The notes under the pieces: model-generated | The model's database searches: none | Seen by the model: the letters and a program-made list of their open reading frames with translations, nothing else | What the model was told of the DNA's origin: nothing | Part shown: positions 11,548-23,694 of the stretch, one piece after another | How positions within the stretch are numbered: position 1 is the first letter of the stretch | Layout of the letters: each line of letters starts with the position of its first letter | Program-made: the position numbers and the translations under genes | NCBI GenBank assembly: GCA_905250025.1 | Contig: CAJNOJ010000019.1 | Span: 372,001-436,000 of the forward strand | DNA length: 64,000 bases | Source: Adineta ricciae | Lineage: Eukaryota > Rotifera > Eurotatoria > Adinetida > Adinetidae | Direction of reading: 5' to 3'

Positions 11548-14246
11548 ATGTCAGGAGGTACGAAAGTCAGATGTCAAATATGAGTTGAATTTTAAATTTG
11601 GATTTATCTTCTAGTCGAACTTGATCTTATTTGTCCAGAAATTGATGTGGATGATTTTTCATCCGTGGCAAGTACGTACTTATCTAAAACTTCAACGAAA
11701 GGAGTGTCGAGATTTGATCTATGATGGAGTTTTACATAAGCAGTTGTTTATCATCTTCCGCTCAAGATCGAGTGTATCTTTTTCGTCTAGAAACAAATCA
11801 CAATGAACATAGTGACATTGAAGATGATCAAGTAAAATTGATTGGAATGATTTGGGAAAGAGAACATTGTTTTTCATCTGCTTAGGTAATCGAACAGGTC
11901 GAAGATCTTCCGCCAACTACGAATCTTGAAACTCAAATATCTAGTGAAAGTCTCCCTCCACAAAACACGAATCAACATGGTAAACTACTGTTGCCTGACT
12001 AACCTTGAAAAGTCAATGACTTTGCTTTTCTAGAAGAATCAATCGATTCTCAATCAAATCCTACTCAAATCGACAAACCAGAAGAAACTGAAGACTTTCA
12101 ATCGACAATAGCAGATGCAATACCACAACCTCCAATCGAAGAGCAGACTATTCCAATTAACAGTAATGAGAAAAGAAAACCTCTGCGTCTATCCCATCTT
12201 GTCATGTATATTTTAGATGAAAAAGATCTAGCTGCATTGAATACTATATTTCATGATACGGTTTACTTTTTGATCAAAAGCGGAAACGAAGAAAATGTTT
12301 CGTTGGCGAAAGCTAAGGTAAAGTTCGATTGAGATATCGATGAACTATGCATTTCTGTTCTCTAGGGTGTTTGGTCTACACCGCCAGCCAATGAAAATAA
12401 ATTGAATCGAGCCTTTCGAGTAAAACCTATTGATTCGACGGGCAGACGAAACATTGTGTTGCCTTTTTGTCTTTGCTAGGGCCATCAAAATGTCATTTTG
12501 ATCTTTTCAGTCGCTGAGAGTAAAGCATTTCAAGGTTTTGCTCGAATGTCAGGTGAAGCTCGACACGATAGTCAGCCAATCAATTGGGTCTTACCTCCTG
12601 GCATGAGTAATCGAGCATTTTCAGGTGTTATTCATATTGATTGGATTTCTCGGTTAGTATATAAACATTACATTGATACATGTTAAACATTCTTCTTTAT
12701 CCAGACGAAGTTTACCATTCAATCAAACTCTTCATTTATTCAATTCATGGAATGACAATAAACCTGTTAAAATTGGTCGGGACGGACAGGTATTTTGTTT
12801 TTGATTAGCTTTATCTGTAGGTTATTCTTGTTGCTTAGGAAATCGAACCACGTTGTGCGGAAGCTTTATGTCGTTCATTTCCACCCGATCCAACGATTGA
12901 CATTATCTCAATTTCGAAAAAATCGGAGAAACATCGTCTATCTTATTCACCATTATCAAGCAATCCATCCAAAGATTCGAGTCACCATCATTACTCGTCG
13001 TCTCATCGTGCAAACAATTCGTTTGATAGTCATAGGTCAGCGGTGACTCTTTATTTCATGATTACTCGTCTCACAAATTTGGCTATCATGTTTCATACTA
13101 ATTGCATTCAGTACAGAACTTTTAAAACAGGTGTTGGTTAATAGAGAGTTGCTTTCTTTTTCTCGATGTATTATCGACGATCCAACTAATTATTACAATG
13201 AATATCAAGCTGAAGACAAACAAAAAAAGAACTGATAATGATATATATATATATCCATATACGTCAGAGACTATATTTATATGTTCATTTTATAAAACAA
13301 ACCGATGTGTATTTTTTTAAGCGAAACTGAGACTGCGATTATTTTCTGTCAGATAAAAAAGCGCAGATATTGAGTCGGATGATATATATATATATATATA
13401 TATATACACTTCTTTCGAAAGAAAATAAATAAAGAGAGAATATTTTTCGTGATCTTTGTCCGTCTTACTTTAGACATCATCGGTCAAGAAGTCGAGAACG
13501 AGACAGTACAGATTCACATCGAAAACGACGACATCGATCAAGTACGTTGGTTAACATTTCTAATTAATAAAGAAGATTTTTCAATTAACAATTTCGAAGT
13601 AAACACTGCCTTTCTTTTTTCTCCATTAGCATCCTCGCATTCTGATCATGGCAATCAACGTAGTTCAAGTCGCAAGCGTTCACATCATAGTAAAGAAAAA
13701 TCTTCATCGACAAATCCTGTCGATTCAACAATGTCACATATTATGGCTAATGGCGTAAGAAAACACCAAAGGAAACTACTCCTGCTCTATCATTACCATT
13801 CCATTTTAGACATACGAAGAGTACATGAAATATATGTACGAAACTCAAACGCAATACGCTGGGTATCCACCACCTATGCTTCCTCCTGTAAGACTATTCG
13901 TTAGATAGGAAACTCATCATTATTTTGCTAAATATAGGCTTATCCAATGGGTTATGACACATCTAGTTATTATCCGATGGGATTTGATCCTCACAGCATG
14001 CATGGGGCTCCTTATGGTGATCCGACAAATATGTACTTGCCTACGCCGGTACTGTCGTCGTCTGTATCTCACAATCCATCGGAATATGAACAAGAAATCA
14101 ATGCTTTCCTTCGACATACCACATCATCGTCTTCACATAAAGAAAATGATAGTCTGAGTAAATCACATCGAAGCCATTATCATCATAAGACGTCATCGTC
14201 GTCATCCTCTCGGCATCGTTCGAAATCTCGTGAACGACGTCGTTAA
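11548..14246 (+). CDS. YTHDC1: YTHDC1-type nuclear m6A reader
   Basis: Predicted nuclear protein that binds N6-methyladenosine in RNA and influences splicing and export. Exons: 11548-11557, 11615-11675, 11744-11831, 11886-11979, 12034-12162, 12217-12317, 12366-12419, 12480-12652, 12705-12789, 12839-13035, 13474-13541, 13630-13754, 13810-13887 and 13938-14246; 523 codons. The first 130 residues are acidic. The YTH domain (about 133-290) includes [46 protein letters not shown] and [12 protein letters not shown], close to human YTHDC1. Trp164 and Trp215 are the expected methyl-adenine cage residues. The C-terminal half is Arg/Ser/His-rich with a Tyr/Pro-rich stretch, as in YTHDC1 rather than the cytoplasmic YTHDF proteins. 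The first coding exon is only 10 bases and is the least certain part. The intron 13036-13473 is much longer than the others. Confidence 0.9.
13378..13408. repeat. TA microsatellite in the long YTHDC1 intron
   Basis: About 13 uninterrupted TA units, with a shorter TA run near 13239-13256 in the same intron. Two overlapping AATAAA signals follow at about 13424-13433. Confidence 0.85.
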
Positions 14247-16499
14247 AATTTAATTAAAGATTATCTATCTATGTTGCTTTACTTTCCTTTTTTTCTCTGT
14301 TCTTTTTTGAATGTGTATTCTGTGATACAAAGAACAATTTATCTAATAAAGAAAAACGGAACGGAGCTCAATTCCGTTTTCACACAAATGATCTTTGCTC
14401 AAATTCAAATGTAAATCATGAATACGAATAACTGATCAATGATTACAATTCATTGCCCTTATGTTTAAAGTTAATCATCTAAAGCAAGGTTTTATTCAAA
14501 TGAGTTCACGAACGAGAATAGACAAACTGACAGAGAAAATGCGGAGTAAATTGCTGAGTTTTACTTGGATTTATCGCCGATGATCGCGTTGTTATTGTTT
14601 GTGTACATTGTTATTATTTAACAAGAAGAAGAAACAGATCCGGTTATATTTAGGCAGGTATTAGATGCGAGAAGGATAAGAAGAGAAGAGGGGGGATAGA
14701 CTTTATTTGTAATTTTGTCGTTGTCGTTCGGATGCATATGCACATATATTGTACGAGTCGTTCGAAATAAAACCTTTTCTTCTCTTCGTTTTTTTTTTCA
14801 TATATACACACACATATATATATTTATATATATATACATATGTAATACGAAAAGATGGTGATGCGGATGTGCTCTTTTGTCATCCTCACATTTGACAGCT
14901 CATCTGAACACGTACAAGAATAATCGAAAGGTAACCTGTTATTCTTCTTCTCGATTTTCTCTCTCAATACTTCGAATTTCAAAAGCTAGCTATCAAAAGT
15001 TAAACAGTTAACTTTCAAGCTTTCTCTCGTTTTCTTCTCTTGATGTTGAATTCGGAGATCAAATTTCGTATATACTCTCGAGACAGACTCAATGTCAAAT
15101 TGATCATTTATCAAAAACTAACAAAATCGTACGCATCGTAAAAAAGAAATGTTTTCCCGTGTTTCTGAACGTAGAACGCTGAAGCCATCCATTTCTCCAC
15201 ATTCAACGACTTCCAGTCAGGTAACAGAGCGAAAGACCATGCGTAAAATACGGATCTTTTTTTTTTCGTTCCCGAAGAACGTCTTATTTTAATGACGAAA
15301 CACATGACATATCCTGCCTGTCGATATTCCTCTTTTCCTATTGTTCTCACTTTTCGCATACATTCATCACTTTGACTTTTTTTTCATATTGTGCCTGTTT
15401 GTACATGATAAGCATCGTCATATATCCCATACTACTCAATCGATCATCATTAATCTAACCTCGACGTTTCGTGTGTATACACGTACATATAAATACTTTT
15501 CTCGATCACATTTTTGACGGCCAACATCATTTCAATTTGATTTCATTCCTATTCAAAGCAAGAACGACATCATCGAAAAAATACGCTTCACTGTGTTTTT
15601 TTTTTCTTACTTGTCGGATTTTTTTCCTTCGCTTGCAATCATACTCTCCACGACGCGTATGTTTACTGAACTTACCATTGACAAAAAAAAACCGTGTGCT
15701 TTTAAAAACCAACTACAAGTGTTATAATTGATTTGTTAGTCAAAACAATGATCACTATAGCAGCTACTGGCGATAATGTGAAGGAAAATGAAAGTATTGA
15801 ATTGACACATTATCTTTCTTATATGATCGTTTATTTCATATTTCAAGTTGCTTGTATAATTACCGTATGTATATGCGAAAAAAAAGAAAATAATCAGAAG
15901 AAAATGCGTGTAAGGTCATTCCTTGATCAATCAGTTGTTTTTGTACATATATGCTTTAAAAAAACAGTTCTGTACGTGTGATAACGTCTCTTCTGTTAGC
16001 AATACTTCATTTCTGTACGTATATATAGTATTTTTTTGTTATATATATATGTTATAACGTGAGAATAAGAGCGTAAACAAATTGTTAGATGTTTACGATT
16101 TCGTCCAGTCGTCATCGTCAACATCAACAACAACAACAGCAGCATGTTGACGAGAATAGCAAAAACGCGAAAACCTATCGACAAACAGTAGACACACGCA
16201 CACATACATATTCAGAGGAAAAAGGAGGGAAAGAGAGAGAGAGAGAAAAAAAAAGCGCAAGACTATTCTTTAACATGAGACGACAGAAAGAATGTAACAT
16301 GCACGTTTAGGATCCAGAACAGGTGATTACGATGATCTTGAAGGACGATGACAGTATTACCTCTGCAGCATCATCATCTATGTCAAAATAAACGAATATA
16401 CATTTCTACATTTAATTTTTCCTCACTCTACATTCAACAATAAATATTCGTCTTAATAGTAGTTATTAAGTGCTATTATTTATTCAAGGAGAATAAACT
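14247..16499. other. Intergenic stretch, AT-rich with microsatellites
   Basis: About 2.25 kb between the YTHDC1 and FAM78 genes, both plus strand. AATAAA near 14345 fits the YTHDC1 poly-A site. TA/CA simple repeats occur at about 14803-14840 and 16019-16052, a CAA/CAG run near 16122-16143 and a GA run near 16228-16246. The open frames at 15111-15359, 15471-15981 and 15996-16310 have no recognisable domain. One exon-like piece is listed at 16311-16391. Confidence 0.6.
16311..16391 (+). other. Possible terminal exon of an unplaced gene
   Basis: A TTTAG acceptor at 16306-16310 is followed by 27 codons ending in TAA. The frame reads DPEQVITMILKDDD and ends SSSMSK, which is protein-like. Upstream exons were not found. 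It may be a last exon of a gene spread over 14.3-16.3 kb, or chance. Confidence 0.25.
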
Positions 16500-18058
16500 A
16501 TGCATTTTTATACACATTCATATCCAACAACTGGCTATTGGACTGGCGAAATTCCTTTCTTTTCTCAGGTATATATATATATTCAAATTCTATACCCTAT
16601 TGAATTCATATGCGGCAAGTAGATAAGACATGTACATATGTACTTTTTTTTTCAACAGTTATATACATCTTTATACAACTAAATTGCTACAATTAATGTC
16701 GCTTTTTTTCTTCGTGTATGCATATACTTTTATCAATGTTCAACAACCACAGGCTGTACCGACAACAGTACCCAATATGAATGTAATGGGCCAAGTAGTT
16801 AATAAAACAAAGCGGCCTGTCGTCATGCAAACAATTACAAATGAAAAACCTCCACCGCCGATATTACCCGTTCGTATTCTTGAACTCGAAGCAACTATTG
16901 AAAATCGTCCAACAACGATCGACGAGAAAAGTCCTGCTGTTCTCAAATATCGTACACCACATTTCCGGTAGAAGATTTGCAAGCCTGCACATTTACCTGT
17001 TTGAACTTTCTTTCGTCTTTTGCAGAGCATCAGCTACCTTAAAATTTCCTCCGTTAGAGGAAGGTGAACATTGGAAAGTGGGTTGGATCCAATCGTGTAC
17101 ACGCATGGATTTCTTTAACTCCTATGGTGATAGTGGTTATTCAAGTTGGGAATTCCCTCAGTTAATGTCCGGTCAAAATCCAATGATATCGGATTCTGAT
17201 GGACGTAATTATCCGTTCTATGGTTCGAAATCTGAAGTAATCGAACTTCAAGGACCATTTTCCGATTATCGTACGATCAAAGTACTTATGAATGACAATT
17301 TTTATCCTCATATCACATGGGATATACCAACAAGTAATGAACGTTTATCACGTTTAACGAATGTTAGACGTCACCAAACATTTTATACGTGGCTCGTCGC
17401 AATGAATGCAAAAAATGGCTCAATACTTGTATTGAAAACAATCACTTGGCAAATGAATCTTGAAATCAATGTTGACCCAACGAAACCGCAAGGTTCACGT
17501 GCTGTATTGATTTCGAATCCAATTCCTATTCAACCGGAAATTCTCAAACAAAATATTCGTATACCGACGTGTGTGCTTTACCCTCCAAATGTAAATTTTG
17601 TTGAAATAATATGCATAATACGTTCATATCCGCTTCTTTTCTCTCGTTCCTAGGCAAACAGTGCCCAAATCCTCGTTTGGCATCCAGGCCGTCGTCCTGG
17701 TGAAATAAGCCAACGACCTGAAATCGTCGTACCACCACGATGCGATTATGTTCTACATCAAAATCCTTACTATGATCACTACATCCGACATAAAACTCAT
17801 ACATCTGTTCAAAATAAACTCAATGGCGGTAGTTCATCGTCTTCATCAACATCAACATCATCATCATCATCGTCATCTTCTTCTGAGAATAAACCTCTCG
17901 TTGTCCAACCGCCAACACACGACGCCTATTGTCGTCTGATCCATCCTCAAACATCAGGCCATAAACCGGCTCCAATTCCAGGAAATCGTTGTTACAATGG
18001 TGTAAAACATATCCTCGAGGATCATGCAAGACTGGCTCAAGGTGTGATTGTTCGATAG
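16500..18058 (+). CDS. FAM78B: FAM78 family protein
   Basis: Homologue of vertebrate FAM78A/B, a conserved animal family of unknown biochemical function. Exons 16500-16568, 16753-16967, 17026-17590 and 17654-18058 give 417 codons. Family landmarks, which I compared from memory with human FAM78: PTTIDEKSPAVLKYRTPHF, VGWIQSCTRMDFFNSYGD, SSWEFPQL, ISDSDGRNYPFYG, MNDNFYPHITWD, FYTWLVAMN and NSAQILVWHPGRRPG. The first exon (MHFYTHSYPTTGYWTGE) is in phase with the second but is not conserved; an internal MGQVVNKTK at 16786 resembles the MG start of vertebrate FAM78 and could be an alternative start. The C-terminal extension holds a run of about 20 Ser/Thr residues that vertebrate members lack. The family call is secure, function is not known. 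Confidence 0.87.
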
Positions 18059-20781
18059 AAAGTTCGTTTTTGTCTACTATCATTTGTTATCTCCTGGAAA
18101 GTACAGTGAAAAGTTGAAGATAATACGTCATATGAGCGATGACGCTTTCCTTCAACTGAAAATTTTCTATTCATGAAGAAAACCTGTGGTGTGAAATATT
18201 TTTTTTGCATTATTTCTTTTAAATATATGTTTTGTAGTTGTGAAAGACGAAAAAAAATCACTATTTACTATTAGATAAACAATCCATAATCAATCATCGC
18301 ACCAAATGTTTAATAACAAGGTCTGTAGTAAAAAAAAATCGAATGTTTATTTTGAGAACAGTAATTAAAGAAAATGGAAAAATAAAATACATCGATATTT
18401 ACGAGTCAATCAAAGATAAAAAAATCATTTAGTTTTTTTTCTAAACACTTTAATCAATCGAAGAATAATATTGATCGAATACAAGGTCGTTTGCTTTTTC
18501 TCTCCGCTGTCTCTCGTAGTCGATGTATACATGTATATTCAATTACATGCACTAGACAACGGGATTCTGTTTTGAAAATACAAAAGCGTTTGCATCGAAT
18601 GTTTTTCTTTCTGTTCTAATCGAGTTGTTTGTTTATTGTCAGTTACGCTTTGTTAAGCAGATGGCGACCGATGATAGAAAGTGTAAAAAACATGTATCGA
18701 CCATCTCATATCATACATATTTATTTCTTTTTCTAATATCAGGGAGACACGCACGGTGAGAAAAGGTAATTTGTGATGCGATATGAAGAGTCACCTGTAC
18801 ATCGTATTCGCCCGTCCTGCTATTGATCGGTAAATAGGACGCAAGAGTGGCAATAGAGCATTGGTGTTCTACCTCACTGCTAATTATTGAATTTGAATAT
18901 GATTCATTACTTGCCATTGATGTTTCGATAGAAATCCGAGTAAAAATTTCGTTGCCTGAAAGCTTTGTTGAAGTGTATGTAAAGGAGAAAAGTATGCTGA
19001 TGGTAAAAAGCCGATTGATGAAAGCGTATTTTGCTGGATTCTCTGATATCCATTGATCAATTGAAAGCTGACTGGGTACATCCGTGACTGAAATGTTAAT
19101 GTCTGAGAAAACTGATCTCTGTTGGCATGTAGGAATAGATTCTGCGTTTGTGTAATTAATGAGTACGAGAAGAGTACTCCGATGTTATGATTTCATTAGA
19201 AAATTTCCAGATGATCGATCGATTAATGAATTATTCTATTGTATATCTCACATATGGAGTAACTACAGTAAATACAATAACCATTGGCTTTGCCTTACTG
19301 ATTAGAATCCCACAGTTTTCTTGGAAAACTTGACATACTGACACGTCTATTGAGAATTTGCCTAGGTTTCGGTGATAGAATGTAGTTTTACGACAGGTCG
19401 TGAAAGCAAACTGATTGTATACGAGCACTTCAGCTTAGCAATCAAATATTTAGTTTACTGGACCATTTGCATCCAGGTAAATAAACGAAATTTGCACCTG
19501 ATTAGTCTTCTTTCAGTTTAACAAAGCCCCATAAGACTCCTAGATGGCAGAATGACATCAATCAAAACTTTCACTACACCCGGTTTCCTTGTTCTTAAAC
19601 AGGAAACTCGATACGTTTTGCATTCTGCGTTCTTTATCTCCCGGTACGTAAACTACCAATGTGCCATTCTCAGCATAGACTCGACAACTGTCTGTTTCAA
19701 TCTATGAGAACTAACAAAATGTGATCATTTCGTCTACATTAAATTCTCGATGAATATTCTCATATAGATCACAAGGTCAAGATTGAATCACCACTCGTAA
19801 GGAACAGATGTCTTAGGTTAGGGTAGAAATTTTGAGCGGTGATACATGCCCTTCGAAATATACAGCGACCTCCACCGTCCAGCGAGATTGGCTGGGCGAC
19901 AACTCCAGTGATGAAATGAAAATTTTATTCATCTTTTCTTTCTTTCCTTTGATAACTTTCTCTTTCAACAGTCAACTTATTTTATATTACTTTTTTACAC
20001 GAAAACCTCCAAATCAATACTACTTATTTGTATCAACAGTCATATTTCCCATAAGAAAACTTTTCTGTCTCTCTCTCTCTCTTTCCATGATAATAACAGC
20101 TGCTGTGCTTCACTGTATCGATCAAGTATATGTATATTTAATCATAAAAAGTCTAAACAATTACATATGCTTTGTCATCAGTCTTCTTCATCTAAATTGA
20201 TCTATATACAGAACAATTCATTTGCCTATTATGATCGACAATTGATAGCTGAATATAGAGTTACATCATTTTGTTGATGTGAGGAAGGAAAAGAGAAGAA
20301 GAAGAAGACAAACTTGTTCATCTTCATCACTTTTTATCCTCTCTAGACACAAAGTATACGTGCCTTTTCCTCCCCGTCTCTTTTCCTCTCTTCATATCTC
20401 TTTCTTTGTTCTACTAACAGTAAATAATAGACCGAGCATATTGCATACATTTTCTAATCACATTGTATGCAAACTATAGGACGCGAAAGAATAAATGAGA
20501 TGAGAAGCATGTCGATGTACACTGACCGAAACGAATAACAATGTGTGCGACTATGACCATCATTAAGAATTCTTCAATTCTTTGCATGTTGAGTAAGCTT
20601 AGTTCTTTGAATGAGAGTTATTCTACACAATGTCAAATGTCAATAGGCAAGAGCAGACAGAAAGGAATTGATTTCTGAAATGATTTTCTTTCATAAAAGG
20701 CTTTTTTTTAGATTTAGTTGTGCCATACATTTCCTATCGCTTGGTACGAAGGAAAAACGCTATGACGATCGACATTGTTCG
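18059..20781. other. Long intergenic stretch with minus-strand coding remnants
   Basis: About 2.7 kb between FAM78 and the RSKR-type kinase. The part 18711-19890 contains protein-like minus-strand frames, listed separately. The rest (18059-18710 and 19900-20780) is AT-rich, with pyrimidine runs near 20069-20084. Plus-strand frames here have no domain. Confidence 0.5.
18711..19890 (-). pseudogene. Coding remnant of an unrecognised, possibly secreted protein
   Basis: Several minus-strand frames read as protein. One runs from about 19160 down to 18711 without a stop and includes SDINISVTDVPSQLSIDQW, ISSEVEHQCSIATLASYLP and GEYDVQVTLHIASQ. A second, near 19270-19430, includes TTFYHRNLGKFSIDVSVCQ. 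A third, near 19590-19700, includes ENGTLVVYVPGDKER. A fourth, near 19840-19910, includes SQSRWTVEVAVYFEGH. The beta-rich, cysteine-bearing style suggests an extracellular protein. I could not join the pieces by convincing splice sites, so this is either a decayed gene or a fast-evolving one with unusual exon structure. Function unknown. Confidence 0.33.
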
Positions 20782-23277
20782 ATGGGTAATAAAAATACTT
20801 CACCACATTTAATAAACTCCTCATCAATAAATGGATATGACAATCATCGACCTTTTCAACAGCATAATCTAACTAATAACGACGATACTGATAATAGTTG
20901 TGAAACTTCGTCTTATCAAAGTAGTAATGGCAAGAAACATGGGCCATCGCCACGTTTTCGTCGCCGTCGTGATACCCGACAGTCGCCATTAGATAAAAAA
21001 GGAAAGAAACTCCAGGTAATACCGATAAACAATATTAATCGATTAAACATAATCTGCGTCTTTATTTGCATAATCGAGAGACATCGGCATTTTTCACGAT
21101 AAAATTGACATTTATATCCTAATCTAATTCACGATCATACAGACGATAATAGGTTTCTATTTCCAACGGATTCTTATCAAGAATGTGAACGATAGCAGAC
21201 AGTTTCATTCTGATTATGTGAGAAGCACGCAGTTATTAGTATAGCTTTTTGAATGAGAAAGTACACATAAAGCATGGACTAATTGAATTCGCCGTTTGAA
21301 ACGTATCGATGAAAAGCGAAACTCTTGGATTCCTTTCAGAAATCGTTCTGGAGACGTCGGTGTTTATGAGAATTGAATTACGATGATCGTAATGACAACG
21401 TTTTTCTCCAGAGTAAATCTTTTATTCTAGTCTGCCTCGTCGCATTTAAATGTCAGTCTCCAATCGTTTGGTGATCGAACAATAAGTCTATTTTCTCGAA
21501 GTTTTAATTTTCTCCAACAATCGAATTCATCCTCACCATTATGTGAAACTCAACAAAAACATGACAACTATCGTGAATATCCACCGGGCTCCCATTCCGG
21601 AGTATATCGGAATCAATCGCGACGAAAATACCAAACATCATCTCTACGAAATCCGTATCGACGATCGAGTACAAACTTTCCAGTCCGAGGCCATGAAGCC
21701 ATGTTTCTACCGGAGTTTTCCATCAAGGGCAAAGTTACGGAAGCAGATTTCGAAGTAAATGAAAACAGTTTTCAGTATTCTTATATTAATCATTCACAAT
21801 CTAGGTCATCGATATCATTGCGAGGGGCGCATTCGGTAATGTGATAAAAGTCTCTTGCAACCACAATAAACAAGTTTATGCTATGAAGATCATGAGTAAA
21901 TCGCAGATCGTTAAAGATAATGCTGTTCAACAAGTAAAAGGTAAGATTAATTGACTTCTAGCGCTATTCGACAACTGATCAATCGATATGTTTAACCGCA
22001 TTGAATGTTGTGATAACCTTGGAAATATCGGGAGGCGTTCGAATCGCGAGAAGTGATTTGTTATTCCTTTTCTAAACATCAAATGATTCTCATGAGAGTA
22101 TGAACTAATCAAGGTAACACTTGTTTTCATCTTCGTATGAAAAAAAGAAAGTTTTCTCATTAGTAGCAGTCTCTTGCTCACTTAAATGAAAGACTATTGA
22201 AAATGCAGAAATCGAGTCTTTTTTAAGTAACTATTTGCCTCGAGGTTATCATCAAGTCGGCATTAGCTGCGAATTCCATTCTTAGACAATCAGAACTCGT
22301 CTAAAAATACTTTGTAGTTGCATTCACATCTAAATTCAGTCGACATTTATGTGACTCGACTAATAAATTGTCTCATTTAGATGAAGTGACAATTGCACAA
22401 TCGTGCCTTTCGAATTCGTTTATTGTTCATACTCATCATTATTGGCAATCTCGTCGCTTTTTATACATCATAACTGATTATGTCGAAAATGGTGAGCTAT
22501 TATCTTTATGGCTGCGCATTCGTCGTTTTCCCGAAATGATTGTTAAAATTTATATCGCTCAAGTTGCGATGGTACTTGACTATCTACATAATAAAGGTAT
22601 TATATATCGAGATGTGAAAATGGAGAATATTTTACTCGATGAACATGGAAATATCAAGATGATCGATTTTGGCTTATCGAAATGGCTTCCTATGGGTCAA
22701 CGAACAACGACTATTTGTGGAACATTGCAGTGTACGTTCTAATCAAAAGATCTTCTCCTTAAAGATATTTGCTTTTCTAGATATCGCTCCCGAAGTGCTA
22801 AGCGTTCGACCATATGATCATCGCGTTGATTGGTGGAGTTTAGGTATCCTAATGTACGCATGTTTATTTGGTGAATATCCGGTGTCAGCTACTAAAGATC
22901 ATATATCCATGGCGAATAAAGTATTAAATCATAAATTTCATTTCCCATTGAATGGTTTGGATAGCAAAACTGATATTAAAGAACTGCTCGATCATCTGTT
23001 AGAAAAGAATCCCAATCAACGTTTATGTTCGTTGGATGAACTACGTCAAACATCATTCATGTCAACTATTAGCTTCGATCGGATTTATTCGAAGTCTTAT
23101 TTTCCAATTGCAATCTTGATGAATACGAAGACCGAATGGCACAATGAATTGAAAGCACATTATGGTTATCAGGGCAAATCCCAAATAAATGACAATGGAA
23201 ATGTTTACCATTCGTCTCCTTCGTCGTCCCGACAGACTTTCTATGAAAATCTGAATAATAATCTATCCACTAAATGA
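20782..23277 (+). CDS. RSKR: RSKR-type AGC-family protein kinase (S6 kinase-related)
   Basis: Predicted Ser/Thr kinase matching human RSKR (SgK494). Exons 20782-21015, 21431-21754, 21805-21940, 22381-22731 and 22781-23277; 513 codons. It starts MGNKNTSP, so N-myristoylation is possible, as in the human protein (MGAVS). A Ser/Arg-rich region of about 170 residues leads to MFLPEFSIKG, a hallmark shared with RSKR. The kinase domain shows glycine loop ARGAFGNVIKV, the ATP lysine in YAMKIM, catalytic YRDVKMENILLDEHG, IDFGLSKW, and the activation segment CGTLQYIAPEV followed by DWWSLGILMYA. The intron 21941-22380 (440 bases) is unusually long for the window. Substrate and pathway are not known. The kinase call is secure and the RSKR assignment good. 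Confidence 0.88.
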
Positions 23278-23694
23278 AAACTTCCTAGTTTTGATTGTAT
23301 ATTCATTTAAAGAGCTTTTGTACCGTTTTGGGTTCTCATTTTCTTATGTATGTACAATAAATCTCACAATTTTAAGAAGAACATTACTCAAAAGTCTATA
23401 GATTATACTTATCTAGACAAGTCACATTCCGAACAGATAGTCAATATCTACTTTGTAGCTAAAAGCCTGACCGGATATGTTTTTTCTTGTTCAACAGACT
23501 AGATATGACACATTATGGTTGTGTTGTATTGTTTTTCTCTATGACAATTATATAGGTAAATGTCAGAATGTCTACGAGTCATGATTTAGATATAAAATCA
23601 AGTGAAAAAATGGAATAATTCACAGGATTCCAGTGATAACTATGCTTTCTACTATAAAAGCTGCACGATAAGCTACATTGTTCTATCATTTCTA
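23278..23694. other. Gap between the kinase and RING genes
   Basis: About 420 bases with the kinase 3' end (AATAAA near 23357) and the 5' part of the RING gene. An acceptor (TTCACAG) ends at 23628. The frame from 23602 is open but starts with GTG, so the first exon of the RING gene may lie here. Confidence 0.5.

Noticed and set aside
14800-14845. Repeat-rich DNA as a possible centromere, telomere or transposon end
   Set aside because: It is a short TA/CA microsatellite without terminal repeats, target-site duplication or coding content.
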